A DNA stretch of 64,000 bases from assembly GCF_041199995.1 (NCBI RefSeq), contig NZ_CP165646.1, forward strand, positions 2,170,001-2,234,000, given 5' to 3'. This document shows positions 28,339 to 36,648 of the stretch, piece after piece (position 1 is the stretch's first letter; each line of letters starts with the position of its first letter). Under the pieces are notes generated by a model that made no database searches, was not told where the DNA came from, and saw only the letters and a program-made list of their open reading frames with translations. The stretch comes from Leptotrichia sp. HSP-342. Its GTDB lineage: Bacteria; Fusobacteriota; Fusobacteriia; Fusobacteriales; Leptotrichiaceae. The position numbers and the translations under genes are program-made.

Positions 28339-28407
28339 CAAAAAGCCAGCTTAAATCAAACTGGCTTCTGTCGTCAAATTTTTAATATACACATGATTGC
28401 TTTTTAC
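28339..28407 (-). ncRNA. Putative antitoxin RNA, about 68 nt
   Basis: A consensus promoter would start an RNA near 28407. It ends at the hairpin AAGCCAG / CTGGCTT (28343-28367) and five T. Its bases 28397-28371 are complementary to the toxin-mRNA leader 28308-28282 in three blocks of 6, 9 and 8 pairs with one bulge and one mismatched patch. The target lies immediately upstream of the toxin ribosome site and includes the loop of the 5' hairpin. Both RNAs are read from the same strand, so the antitoxin acts in trans, as in IstR/tisB-type pairs. No ORF is present. Confidence 0.65.
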
Positions 28408-28413
28408 AAAATA

Positions 28414-28442
28414 ATTATACCATAAAAAAAGTTTTTTATCAA
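28414..28442 (-). promoter_or_regulatory. Promoter of the antitoxin RNA
   Basis: On the minus strand TTGATA (28442-28437), 17-base spacer, TATAAT (28419-28414). It is much closer to consensus than the toxin promoter, as expected for an antitoxin made in excess. Confidence 0.7.
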
Positions 28443-28447
28443 TTAAT

Positions 28448-28476
28448 TTGAAAAAATTTTGTTAATATTGTAAAAT
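28448..28476 (+). promoter_or_regulatory. Promoter of the membrane protein gene at 28516
   Basis: TTGAAA (28448-28453), 17-base spacer, TAAAAT (28471-28476), back-to-back with the antitoxin promoter. Confidence 0.6.
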
Positions 28477-28515
28477 GCTTAAAAGACGATTTTTAATGTT
28501 AAGAGGTTAAAGAAT

Positions 28516-29226
28516 ATGTATGTTTACGATGAGCAGAAAATTGAAAAGGAAAAGAGAAAAAGACGACTGTTTATTTTAATGAATAGCTTAATGTATGTGA
28601 TTATTCCAATTATAATAGGATTTTTGAAAATTAATAAAAATATTATATCTATTTGGTTAATAATTATTTTTGGAATTTTGAAGTTTTATTTGGAAACGAA
28701 AAAGGATTTTGTAAATGATTATGAAAAAGAAGATGAAGAAACTGGAGATTTTGAGGAAACTTTGCGAAAAGAGAAGTTAAAAAAGAAAATTTTTTATTTA
28801 AAGATGAGCTGTGTATCAGTTTGTTTAATTGTAATAACTCTAATTAATATAAATATATTTCAGTTGCCAAGTTATGTTAGGGATTTAAAAGAAATTAGGA
28901 AAATTATTTCAAATAGCAAAGAACTTTATGTAAATGGGAAAAAGCTTGAAAATACAGAAGATGTGAAAAAATGGATTTGGGATTCTACAAATTATTTTGA
29001 GATTTTGTGGGATTACAAGAGGACAGATAATGTAGAAGAACCCAAAATAAAGGCAACTTTATCCAATGATAAAGGACAGTATCTAGTAATTGAGAAAAAA
29101 GAATACGGATGGAGTTTTTTGAAAATGAAAGAAAACCATTACTATAAGTTAGGTATTACTTACAAAAAAGATGTTGACAGAACAATTGAAATGGAAAAAT
29201 CTTTGGGACTTATTACTCAAGATTAA
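28516..29226 (+). CDS. Hypothetical membrane protein
   Basis: 236 residues. A basic N-terminus is followed by membrane segments at about residues 20-38 and 42-60, a charged cytoplasmic loop (YEKEDEETGDFEETL), a third segment at about 95-113 (CVSVCLIVITLININIF), and a soluble C-terminal half of about 115 residues with strand-forming stretches (GQYLVIEKKEYGWSFLKM). No family recognised. It is the only intact plus-strand gene near the toxin-like locus; RBS AAGAGG lies upstream. Function unknown. Confidence 0.7.
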   Translation: MYVYDEQKIEKEKRKRRLFILMNSLMYVIIPIIIGFLKINKNIISIWLIIIFGILKFYLETKKDFVNDYEKEDEETGDFEETLRKEKLKKKIFYLKMSCVSVCLIVITLININIFQLPSYVRDLKEIRKIISNSKELYVNGKKLENTEDVKKWIWDSTNYFEILWDYKRTDNVEEPKIKATLSNDKGQYLVIEKKEYGWSFLKMKENHYYKLGITYKKDVDRTIEMEKSLGLITQD

Positions 29227-29286
29227 ATATTTTAACTGAACAGGAAATTTCAAAAGTCAAAAAAATTAAAGCAAGGAGATGAAAAA

Positions 29287-30386
29287 ATGAGTTTAATGAA
29301 GGAAAGAAAAGTTGAAAATATCTAACTTTTTTATGATTTGATATTTGTTTATGCTATTTCGAAAATATCAGGAATTATTCATCATCCTCATCACGGAGTG
29401 ATTGAGCCTTGGACATTTTTTAATTTTGTATTAGCATCGCTCGTTGTCTTACAAGAATGGTTGTATATGACAAACTATTTGAATAGATTTGGGACGTTTA
29501 ACTTTCGTGAAATTATGACTATGTGTGTAAATATGACGACAGCGATTTATTTGTCTAATTCTTTTTTAGCAGATTCGAGTCAAGCCTACTATCCTTTTAC
29601 AATTTCAATGTTAATTATGGCTTTGACTGTAGCATTTTCGTATCACTGTCAAGCAATGAAAAAAGGATTTGGCGAAAAAGAAGCTGTTAATGAGAGAAAT
29701 ATTCTTTTAATCGTTAGTTCATTGCTTATAATCAGTCTGTTCGTAAATTTTTATATTGGAACAATACTTCTTATAATTGCAAACTTTTCAGGAGTTTTTC
29801 TTCCTGTAATTTACAAAATTGAATTTGACAACAATGTTGCTAAGTTTGGACATTTAAAAGAACGATTTGAATTATTGACAATTTTGTTCTTTGGAGAAAT
29901 GATTGTCGGGATTGCAAAATATTTTGATATAAAGCATTTTACAATTTATCCATTTATCGCTTTAATTGCAATATTTTCACTATTTGGAACATATACAATC
30001 TTGATAAACAAAATGATAAACCATCATCTGGTAACACGTGGATTGGTGCTGATGTATTCACATTTTTTCCTGCTAATTAGTTTAGGAATTATAATTTCCT
30101 CTTGGAATTTAGTTGGGCAAGAACCGAATAAAACTTTTTTGGCACTTTTTTACATTTTTGGATATACAGGCTTTTACTTAATGTTATTCGCAAATGGTAT
30201 TATCTGGACAAAGAAAAACGTCTAAACAGAAAGGTTTTTTCAAAAATTTTAGGAATTTTAACTATTTCATTTGCAGCAATTTTTATTTTTAGACAAAATT
30301 TGATAATTATGGAATTTTTGATATTATTTCTAACTTGTGCAATTTTACTGATAATTGCTAGGAAATATAGAAAAACACAATCTTAG
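29287..30386 (+). pseudogene. LtrA-like membrane protein, inactivated twice
   Basis: The frame starts at ATG 29287 (AAGGAG upstream), reads MSLMKERKVENI, hits TAA at 29323-29325, and continues in the same frame as LFYDLIFVYAISKISG with the HHPHHG motif and several membrane segments of the LtrA (low-temperature-requirement A) family. The family has ELFYDLIFVYA at this point, so the stop replaces a Glu codon. A second lesion near 30210-30220 shifts the frame: after IIWTKKNV the coding continues one base off as EKRLNRKVFSKILGILTIS with two more membrane segments, ending at 30386. One extra A in the short A-runs restores it. Two independent breaks suggest real decay. Confidence 0.75.
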
Positions 30387-30420
30387 AGCATAATTCCAGT
30401 AAATAAAATTTTATAACATA

Positions 30421-30452
30421 AATAAAACTGCCTCAATATTCTGAAGCAGTTT
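30421..30452 (-). terminator. Terminator of the amino-acid transport operon
   Basis: AAACTGCCTC / GAAGCAGTTT hairpin with T-rich flanks on both strands; serves the minus-strand operon and could also stop plus-strand transcripts from the LtrA remnant. Confidence 0.7.
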
Positions 30453-30488
30453 ACTTTTTTATTTTTATAAATTTATTATTTAATTAGT

Positions 30489-31337
30489 CTATTTATTTTC
30501 GATAATTACTGTTTTTGGATCAACTTTATTTCCGTAAACAGGCTCAAGAGTTGCTTTATATGCTTTTTCAAAGAATCCTTCCTTAGTAAGAGCATCTATT
30601 TCAGTATTTAGCCAGTCTAACAGTTCCTTGTTCCCTTTTCTTACAGCTGGAGCAATGTAGTCCTGTTCCCCTAACTGTTTAATATCCACAACAAATCCTG
30701 GATTTTCTGTTGCCCATGCGAATACTAGAGTATTATCATGTGCAAGTGCAGCTCCCCTTTTATCTAATAATGCGTTAAATGTTTCTGTGTTTTGGTCATA
30801 TTTCAGTAATTCTATATCTGGATGATTTTTAGTAAAGTAAATTTCTGCCGTTGTTCCTTTGTTAACTATTAATTTTTTACCTTTCAGCTCCTTCACATCT
30901 TTTATTGGAGCACCTTCTGGCGAAACAATCCCTAATGATACCTTCATATAAGGTTTTGCAAAATCAACTTTTTGTTTTCTTTCATCTGTTACTGTAAAGT
31001 TTGCTAGAATAATGTCAACTTTATTTGATAATAAATATTCCACTCTGTTTGCAGCTTCTAATGTGATAAATTCTATTTTATTTTCATCACCTAATAAATC
31101 TTTTGCAAGTCTTTTTGCCAAATAAACATCATAACCCTGATTTTTCCCATTTTCATCAACAAATCCAAATGGCGGCTTATCTCCAAATACTCCTATTCTT
31201 ATTTTTCCTGCTTTTTTTATTGCCTCAATTGATCCTGGTTCAGCACTTCCCTTTCCACCTTTTCCACAGCTTATTGCAAATACCCCTAAAACTAAGATTG
31301 CAATAATTTTTACAAACCTTTCAAAATTCTTTTTCAT
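30489..31337 (-). CDS. Polar amino-acid ABC transporter substrate-binding lipoprotein
   Basis: Family 3 solute-binding protein. From the ATG at 31337 (GGAGG, five-base spacing) it has a signal with the lipobox AISC. The mature part begins with IRIGVFGDKPPFGFVDENGK and contains GYDVYLAKRLAKDLLG and ILANFTVTDERKQKVDFAKPY, the ligand-site segments of the family. It is the last gene of a six-gene operon with two permeases, an ATPase, a symporter and an ATP-grasp enzyme. The amino acid bound is not evident. Confidence 0.92.
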   Translation of the reverse strand: MKKNFERFVKIIAILVLGVFAISCGKGGKGSAEPGSIEAIKKAGKIRIGVFGDKPPFGFVDENGKNQGYDVYLAKRLAKDLLGDENKIEFITLEAANRVEYLLSNKVDIILANFTVTDERKQKVDFAKPYMKVSLGIVSPEGAPIKDVKELKGKKLIVNKGTTAEIYFTKNHPDIELLKYDQNTETFNALLDKRGAALAHDNTLVFAWATENPGFVVDIKQLGEQDYIAPAVRKGNKELLDWLNTEIDALTKEGFFEKAYKATLEPVYGNKVDPKTVIIENK

Positions 31338-31374
31338 AATTACCTCCAAGTTTATTTAATATTTTTGTTATTTC

Positions 31375-32322
31375 TTATCCTAATTTTTCCAATTCATCTT
31401 TTAAATATTTAGCTAGTTCCAACATAGCATATTTCTCAGCTATTTTTTCAGCATCGGCATTGTAGTTGGTATTTGTATTTATGTCATAAACAAAAACTTC
31501 GTTGTTTTCATTTATGATAAACTCTATTGCCGCCACATCTATGTGGTTTTCTTTCAAAAATTTCTCATATTTTTCAATTTGATTTTCTGGCAATCTTTCG
31601 ATAATTCTAAATTTTGATTTTTCTGCCGCTTCTTCTCCTACAGGACAGAATTTATCATTTATCTGGCACGAATCTGCTGGACATAGTTCAAATCCGTCGC
31701 TTGAGTCAACTTTTACGGCATAAAGATATTTTCCACCTATAAATTCAGCTCTTATGATATGTCCATCCACAGGCTTCACATATTCCTGAATCAAGCTTAT
31801 TCCATCAACAGAATCTTCAAAATCATTTCCATTTACATAATTGTCAAGTTCTTCATAACTTCTTATAAGCCTTACCCCAAGTCCTTTTCCAGCTCTGTTA
31901 TGCTTTATGATAAAAGGATATGTGTCAAGTTCCTTTGCAGCATTTAAGATTTGCTCTTTTCCCACAGCTCCCAATGTTTTTGGAGTATTTATCCCTGCCT
32001 TTTGCAGTAATATGTATTGTTTCAGTTTACTCACTTCAAGATTTATTGCAGATGTTCCATTAATTACACGGACTGCTTCTGTTCCTTTGTTTTCCAGCCA
32101 TGTTAAGACTTGCTCCGTTAATTCTGGTGCGTATCTGTGCCCTCTTGTATGTGAAGAAGCGCTCATTCTATTATAATACACGCCTTTTTCAGGCTCTTTT
32201 CCTATATTTAATATTCCTTCTGATAAATCCAGTTCTTCATAAGGAACTGACAATTCATCCAGCCTTGCAGTCAGATGCCTTGTCCAATCCATATTTTCAT
32301 GAATTATGTATACTTTTTCCAT
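31375..32322 (-). CDS. RimK-like ATP-grasp ligase
   Basis: 315 residues. Residues about 95-300 form an ATP-grasp domain: KQYILLQKAGINTPKT, the lysine-containing PFIIKHNRAGKGLGVRLI, the hinge LIQEYVKPVDGHIIRAEFI, and the metal-binding VAAIEFIINENNEVFVYDIN. The nearest groups are RimK-type ligases that add an amino acid to a carboxylate. It sits inside an amino-acid import operon, 32 bp behind the symporter and 37 bp ahead of the binding protein. That suggests it uses the imported amino acid, which is inference. Confidence 0.8.
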   Translation of the reverse strand: MEKVYIIHENMDWTRHLTARLDELSVPYEELDLSEGILNIGKEPEKGVYYNRMSASSHTRGHRYAPELTEQVLTWLENKGTEAVRVINGTSAINLEVSKLKQYILLQKAGINTPKTLGAVGKEQILNAAKELDTYPFIIKHNRAGKGLGVRLIRSYEELDNYVNGNDFEDSVDGISLIQEYVKPVDGHIIRAEFIGGKYLYAVKVDSSDGFELCPADSCQINDKFCPVGEEAAEKSKFRIIERLPENQIEKYEKFLKENHIDVAAIEFIINENNEVFVYDINTNTNYNADAEKIAEKYAMLELAKYLKDELEKLG

Positions 32323-32354
32323 GTTTTCATCCTTTCTATTTTTATTTTTAAAGT

Positions 32355-33620
32355 TTATTCAGCTACAGCTGCATTTTCTCGAAGTCCAGCATACACTTCC
32401 TCTGTTTCCACAACTTCATATTCTGCAGTTTTTTCAATAATTGCAGGAACAAGCGTGTTTCCAACTACATTTACCGCTGTACGTCCAGCATTTGCCAAAA
32501 AGTCAACTGATACAATCAGGGCAATGCCTTCTGCAGGTAAATTAAGCTGCGCCGCAGTTGCAAGCAGTACAACCAATGCTCCAGATGGGACTGCTGCAAT
32601 TCCTTTTGTAATTATTGTCAAAAACAATATTAACGGTATTAATTGACCCCATGTAAGCGGAGTTGAGTACAAGTTTGTTATAAATGTTACCGATAAACTT
32701 ATATAAATGCAGGCTCCAATAAGATTAAATGAATATCCAAGCGGTGTAGCAAAAGCTGAAACTGATTCAGATATTCCATTTTCTTCACTACGTTCAAGAA
32801 GTGTAGGTAAAACTACTGCAGAACCTCCTGTTGTAAAAGCTATTAATACCAAATCCTTAATATTTGATAATAATTTTAAATAAGGAACTTTGAATATGTA
32901 TGCAATAATCGGAAATACAACTAATAGAGCTGCCAAGTATCCAACATAAAGAAGCAGTACAAACTGTCCTAATAAATACAAATCTCCAAGTCCAGTTTTT
33001 GCGACATTGCTTGCAATCAGCCCAAACACTCCCACAGGTGCAAATGCAATGGCATAATCTACAATCTTATACATAGCCTTTATCCAAGATTCAAAGAACG
33101 TTATAACAGGTTTATTGTCATCTCCAACAGCAATTAAGGCAATTCCCAAAAATACTGCAAAAAATATAACTGGTAAAAGATTTCCATCTGCAAATGCTGT
33201 AAATACATTTTTAGGTACAATTGATGTTAAGAAATCGCTCAAATTAATGTTAGAAGCAACATCTTTAATAGCTTCTGTGGAAATGCTTCCAGCTTTTATA
33301 TTTGCACCAATTCCTGTTACTTTCCCTAAAATAAGGCTAAGCGTGATTACTAACGTTGTAATTGAGAAAAAGTGTAAAAATGTCTTAAATGCAAGATTTC
33401 CAAACTTTTTAGTATTTTTCATTGTAACTATTGACAGAACAACCAGCGGGAATACAAGCGGTACAATAACCATCTGAACTAAACTTGTAAACAGCACTCC
33501 CAGTATTTTTAACTCTTTAGCAAATGACGGAAATAACTGTCCGATCAAAATCCCTAATAGCGCACCAATCAATATCTGTGCCAATAAATTCAATTTTCTA
33601 AATCCTAATAATTTTTTCAT
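32355..33620 (-). CDS. Dicarboxylate/amino acid:cation symporter (DAACS)
   Basis: 421-residue membrane protein with the glutamate-transporter fold. The re-entrant loop FTTGGSAVVLPTL, the second hairpin GIAAVPSGALVVLLATA and the transmembrane-8 segment NAGRTAVNVVGNTL are visible. The last has Asn where many acidic amino-acid carriers have Asp, so the substrate may be neutral, cystine or serine. It lies 58 bp downstream of the ABC ATPase, an unusual pairing of a secondary carrier and a primary ABC importer in one operon. Confidence 0.9.
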   Translation of the reverse strand: MKKLLGFRKLNLLAQILIGALLGILIGQLFPSFAKELKILGVLFTSLVQMVIVPLVFPLVVLSIVTMKNTKKFGNLAFKTFLHFFSITTLVITLSLILGKVTGIGANIKAGSISTEAIKDVASNINLSDFLTSIVPKNVFTAFADGNLLPVIFFAVFLGIALIAVGDDNKPVITFFESWIKAMYKIVDYAIAFAPVGVFGLIASNVAKTGLGDLYLLGQFVLLLYVGYLAALLVVFPIIAYIFKVPYLKLLSNIKDLVLIAFTTGGSAVVLPTLLERSEENGISESVSAFATPLGYSFNLIGACIYISLSVTFITNLYSTPLTWGQLIPLILFLTIITKGIAAVPSGALVVLLATAAQLNLPAEGIALIVSVDFLANAGRTAVNVVGNTLVPAIIEKTAEYEVVETEEVYAGLRENAAVAE

Positions 33621-33678
33621 ACTTTCATTCTCCCTTCAACAATTAGCATTCACTAAATTGTTTTACTAAATTTTTTAT

Positions 33679-34461
33679 TTATATCAACAAAGCTGATTCC
33701 ACCTTATCTTTCTTTTCAAAATTAAATATATTTAAGAATTTCTTAGCCCTTTCAGTTTTTGGATTTCTAAAAAATTCCAGCGGATAATTTGTTTCAACGA
33801 TTTCTCCAGAATCCATAAATACTATCCTATCCGCAACTGCTTTAGCAAATTCCATTTCATGAGTAACGATTATCATTGTCATTCCTTCCTTTGCCAATTC
33901 CAGCATTACATCCAGCACTTCTCTTACCATTTCAGGATCAAGTGCCGCTGTAACTTCATCAAATAGTATTATTTCTGGATTCATACATAGTGATCTTATA
34001 ATTGCTATTCTTTGTTTTTGCCCTCCTGACAGTTCTCTTGGATATGAGTTCTTTTTATCCAGAAGCCCTACTCTTTCGAGCAATTTTTCTGCTTGTTCCG
34101 TAACTTCCTTTTTATCCCTTTTCTGTACTTTAAGCGGTCCTAACAGAAGATTTTGCATAACTGTCATGTGGTCAAATAATTCATAACTTTGAAACACCAT
34201 TCCTATTCTCTGACGTATTAAATGCCATTTTGTCTTATCTTTATTAATAGCATTTCCTTGTAATTTTATTTCTCCAGACTGTATTTCTTCAAGTCCGTTT
34301 ACACATCTTAAAAGTGTACTTTTCCCGCATCCAGAAGGCCCTAGTATTACTACAACCTCGCTTTTATTTACTGAAAGCGAGACTCCTTTTAGTGCGGGAA
34401 TGCCTTTTTTATATTCTTTTTTTATATCAGAAAGTTCCAATAAAACTTCCGAATCTGCCAT
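33679..34461 (-). CDS. Amino-acid ABC transporter ATP-binding protein
   Basis: 260 residues of the GlnQ/HisP type. Walker [11 protein letters not shown]-loop FQSYELFDH, signature LSGGQKQR, Walker [13 protein letters not shown] and H-loop [10 protein letters not shown] are all intact. It energises the two permeases encoded just upstream. ATG follows GGAGG. Confidence 0.95.
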   Translation of the reverse strand: MADSEVLLELSDIKKEYKKGIPALKGVSLSVNKSEVVVILGPSGCGKSTLLRCVNGLEEIQSGEIKLQGNAINKDKTKWHLIRQRIGMVFQSYELFDHMTVMQNLLLGPLKVQKRDKKEVTEQAEKLLERVGLLDKKNSYPRELSGGQKQRIAIIRSLCMNPEIILFDEVTAALDPEMVREVLDVMLELAKEGMTMIIVTHEMEFAKAVADRIVFMDSGEIVETNYPLEFFRNPKTERAKKFLNIFNFEKKDKVESALLI

Positions 34462-34488
34462 TTTGCTTACCTCCGTTTCCTCTATTTT

Positions 34489-35166
34489 TTAAACAGCCCA
34501 TTTTTTCTCCATTTTTTTTGATAATAATGTAATTGGATAACAAATTATGAAATATAGAAAAAATATGAACAGATACACCCAAAATGGTGCCATCGGATTT
34601 TTCCTGCTTGAAAATTCTATAATTTGCCGTCCTATTTTTAGAACTTCTGCAACTTCTATAAAAATCGCAAGTGAAGTTGTCTTAATCATTCTTGTTATAA
34701 GATTTACCGCTGCAGGTGCAATTCTTCTTACTGCCTGCGGAAGCAGCACATATCTATAAACCTGACTTGTATCAAGCCCCAAAGCCTTTGCACTTTCTCC
34801 TTGAATTTTTGGAAGAGAAATAATAGCTCCCCTCACAATATCCATCATTTCAGCCGTTCCCCATATCACAAACACTATTATTGTCGTAGTTTCTGAGTCA
34901 ATATGCAAATCAAAGCCTTTTGCAACTCCAAAATAAATTATGAACAGCCACACAAGCAAGGGAATGATTCTCATACTTTCCAGATAAAACTTCAATATTC
35001 CATAAATAATCTTATTTTTTGAAGTCATAACTATGCCCAGAATTAATCCAAACAATATTGAAAATACTATGGAAACAAGGGCAATTTGTCCTGTTACAAT
35101 AAGTCCACCCATAAGTCTTTGCAAATTGACTCCTTTAAAAATAACATCAATTCCCGACAGTTGCAT
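34489..35166 (-). CDS. Amino-acid ABC transporter permease
   Basis: 225 residues with about five membrane segments of the HisM/GlnP family. The coupling EAA loop is GESAKALGLDTSQVYRYVLLPQA. Its start (AAGGAG, ATG at 35166) overlaps the end of the other permease by 20 bases, so the two are translationally coupled and probably form a heterodimer. Confidence 0.93.
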   Translation of the reverse strand: MQLSGIDVIFKGVNLQRLMGGLIVTGQIALVSIVFSILFGLILGIVMTSKNKIIYGILKFYLESMRIIPLLVWLFIIYFGVAKGFDLHIDSETTTIIVFVIWGTAEMMDIVRGAIISLPKIQGESAKALGLDTSQVYRYVLLPQAVRRIAPAAVNLITRMIKTTSLAIFIEVAEVLKIGRQIIEFSSRKNPMAPFWVYLFIFFLYFIICYPITLLSKKMEKKWAV

Positions 35167-35806
35167 ATCTTATTCTCCTTTCAATTACTGTTAAAATAAA
35201 CGAAACTGGTAAAATAATAATCAAATATGCTGCAACAAGCATAAACAGACTTTCATTTGTTTTATAATAAAGCCCTATCAAATCCCGTGTCAGATACATC
35301 AGTTCCATTAAAGCCAAAATCCCTATTACTGAAGTTTCTTTCAAAAGAAATATTATATTTGCCGCTATCGCGGGAAATGAAACTGTAAATGCCTGTGGCA
35401 ATATCACGTTAGTTATAAGCTGTGATTCTGTAAGTCCAATACTTAATCCAGATTCCCGTTGCCCTTTCGTAACTGACTCCAATCCGCTCCGAAATGCCTC
35501 ACACATGTAACTTCCGCCAAGGAAAGATAATCCAATCACGGCACAGATATGCGAATTAAACGTAATTCCAATTTTGGGAAGCCCAAAATACAGAAAGAAT
35601 AACTGTATTACAAGTGGCGTATTTCTCGAAAGCTCAATATAAATTCCCACAATCTGTCTAACAGCTGGAACTCTATAATAAAGCACCAATGCACAAACTA
35701 TTCCAATCAATATTGAAAATATAATTCCAAAAATTCCTATAGTCACAGTCAATTTCATTGCTTCTAAATATTTAGGAATATTTTCTATTATAAAATTAAA
35801 GTCCAT
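35147..35806 (-). CDS. Amino-acid ABC transporter permease
   Basis: 219 residues, HisM/GlnP type. N-terminal segment with KLTVTIGIFGIIFSILIG, the TPLVIQLFFLYFGLP motif and the coupling loop GQRESGLSIGLTESQLITNV. It is the first gene of the operon, transcribed from the promoter at 35878-35906. Confidence 0.93.
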   Translation of the reverse strand: MDFNFIIENIPKYLEAMKLTVTIGIFGIIFSILIGIVCALVLYYRVPAVRQIVGIYIELSRNTPLVIQLFFLYFGLPKIGITFNSHICAVIGLSFLGGSYMCEAFRSGLESVTKGQRESGLSIGLTESQLITNVILPQAFTVSFPAIAANIIFLLKETSVIGILALMELMYLTRDLIGLYYKTNESLFMLVAAYLIIILPVSFILTVIERRIRYATVGN

Positions 35807-35877
35807 TTTTGTATTTCCTTTCTAAGAATGTTATTATATATTCTATTTTTTTACCTCTTATATTTGTATATAAAAAT

Positions 35878-35906
35878 ATTATACTATAAAAAATTTTATT
35901 TGTAAA
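35878..35906 (-). promoter_or_regulatory. Promoter of the first amino-acid ABC operon, with a shared box
   Basis: On the minus strand TTTACA (35906-35901), 17-base spacer, TATAAT (35883-35878), then ATTTTTATATACAAAT. The same layout and box occur at 40374-40402 and, less exactly, at 40741-40769. Confidence 0.65.
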
Positions 35907-35981
35907 GAATTATTTTGTATATACATATATTTTTTATTTAAAAAACTATAAAAAATTTTTTTAAAATTTAAAATATAATAC

Positions 35982-36010
35982 TTGAAAACAATAGTTTTAT
36001 AAGGTATAAT
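35982..36010 (+). promoter_or_regulatory. Promoter of the large structured RNA
   Basis: TTGAAA (35982-35987), 17-base spacer, perfect TATAAT (36005-36010). It is divergent from the transporter promoter at 35878-35906. Confidence 0.75.
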
Positions 36011-36016
36011 TTATTT

Positions 36017-36608
36017 ATGACATAACTCAGTGAAGAAACTAAGAGCATAGTTGCTGAGGTTATAGCGGAAAATGAGTTGAATTATTCGGGATACTGAATA
36101 TGTAGGCTTTTGATAAAGTGGCGACATTAATCAACGAGTGTATACATTCACAAGATTAAGTTATAAGCATATTTGTAATGATAGAAGATTAAAGCACTTT
36201 AATTGGATTAGGCAGATTCAATAGACGTTCCTGTGGAAAATAACCTTAAAAGACTTGAGGGTGATAGCTCAAGAAACTATAAGGAATAATCAAAATCTGT
36301 TAGGTGGTTGATGTGAACTGAATAAGTCACTATAATTGATTGTTAAAGTTACAACGGCAAAAATAAATCCACCAGATTAAATTATGAATACCAAATTCTG
36401 AATGCTTTGTTGTTGTTATTGGTGAAATTCCAGTATATCTTAACTATCATTTGATAGAGTTTAAGAAGTATAAAGGTAGCTCCTTTATGCTCAGACTTAG
36501 GCTGATATTAGCTAAATAAATCAGTTATTACAAATGTAGAGCGAAAGCTCATGTCCATTATACATGTGAAAAAAAAACTCCAAATATTTTTATTTAGAGA
36601 TTTTTTTT
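36017..36608 (+). ncRNA. Large structured non-coding RNA candidate, about 590 nt
   Basis: A stretch bounded by a consensus promoter and a terminator, visibly richer in G and C than the flanking DNA and without any ORF of note. Helices I can pair by eye: 36022-36030/36054-36063 enclosing 36037-36041/36048-36052; 36244-36248/36280-36284 enclosing 36254-36259/36268-36273; 36295-36298+36303-36307/36369-36377 enclosing 36313-36319/36325-36330; a 12-bp hairpin 36438-36449/36452-36466; 36470-36476/36482-36488; and GAGC-GAAA-GCTC at 36539-36550. Size and ornateness resemble the ROOL or GOLLD classes, but I could not test any covariance model. No phage genes lie nearby. tmRNA, RNase P RNA and group II intron hallmarks are absent. 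Confidence 0.75.
36578..36608 (+). terminator. Terminator of the large RNA
   Basis: CTC-c-AAATA pairs with TATTT-a-GAG around TTTT, followed by eight T (36601-36608). Confidence 0.7.
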
Positions 36609-36648
36609 GTCACTATTTTTTGATGTTTTTTAAAAATTTTTTTACTTT

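Noticed and set aside
28282..28397. MITE with 27-base terminal inverted repeats
   Set aside because: The inverted arms lie inside two predicted transcripts with promoters, terminators and a toxin-like ORF; the antitoxin/target reading explains the complementarity better.
36017..36608. Group II intron, tmRNA or RNase P RNA as identity of the large RNA
   Set aside because: No GUGYG-like 5' end or domain V, no tRNA-like ends with tag ORF, and no RNase P core sequences.
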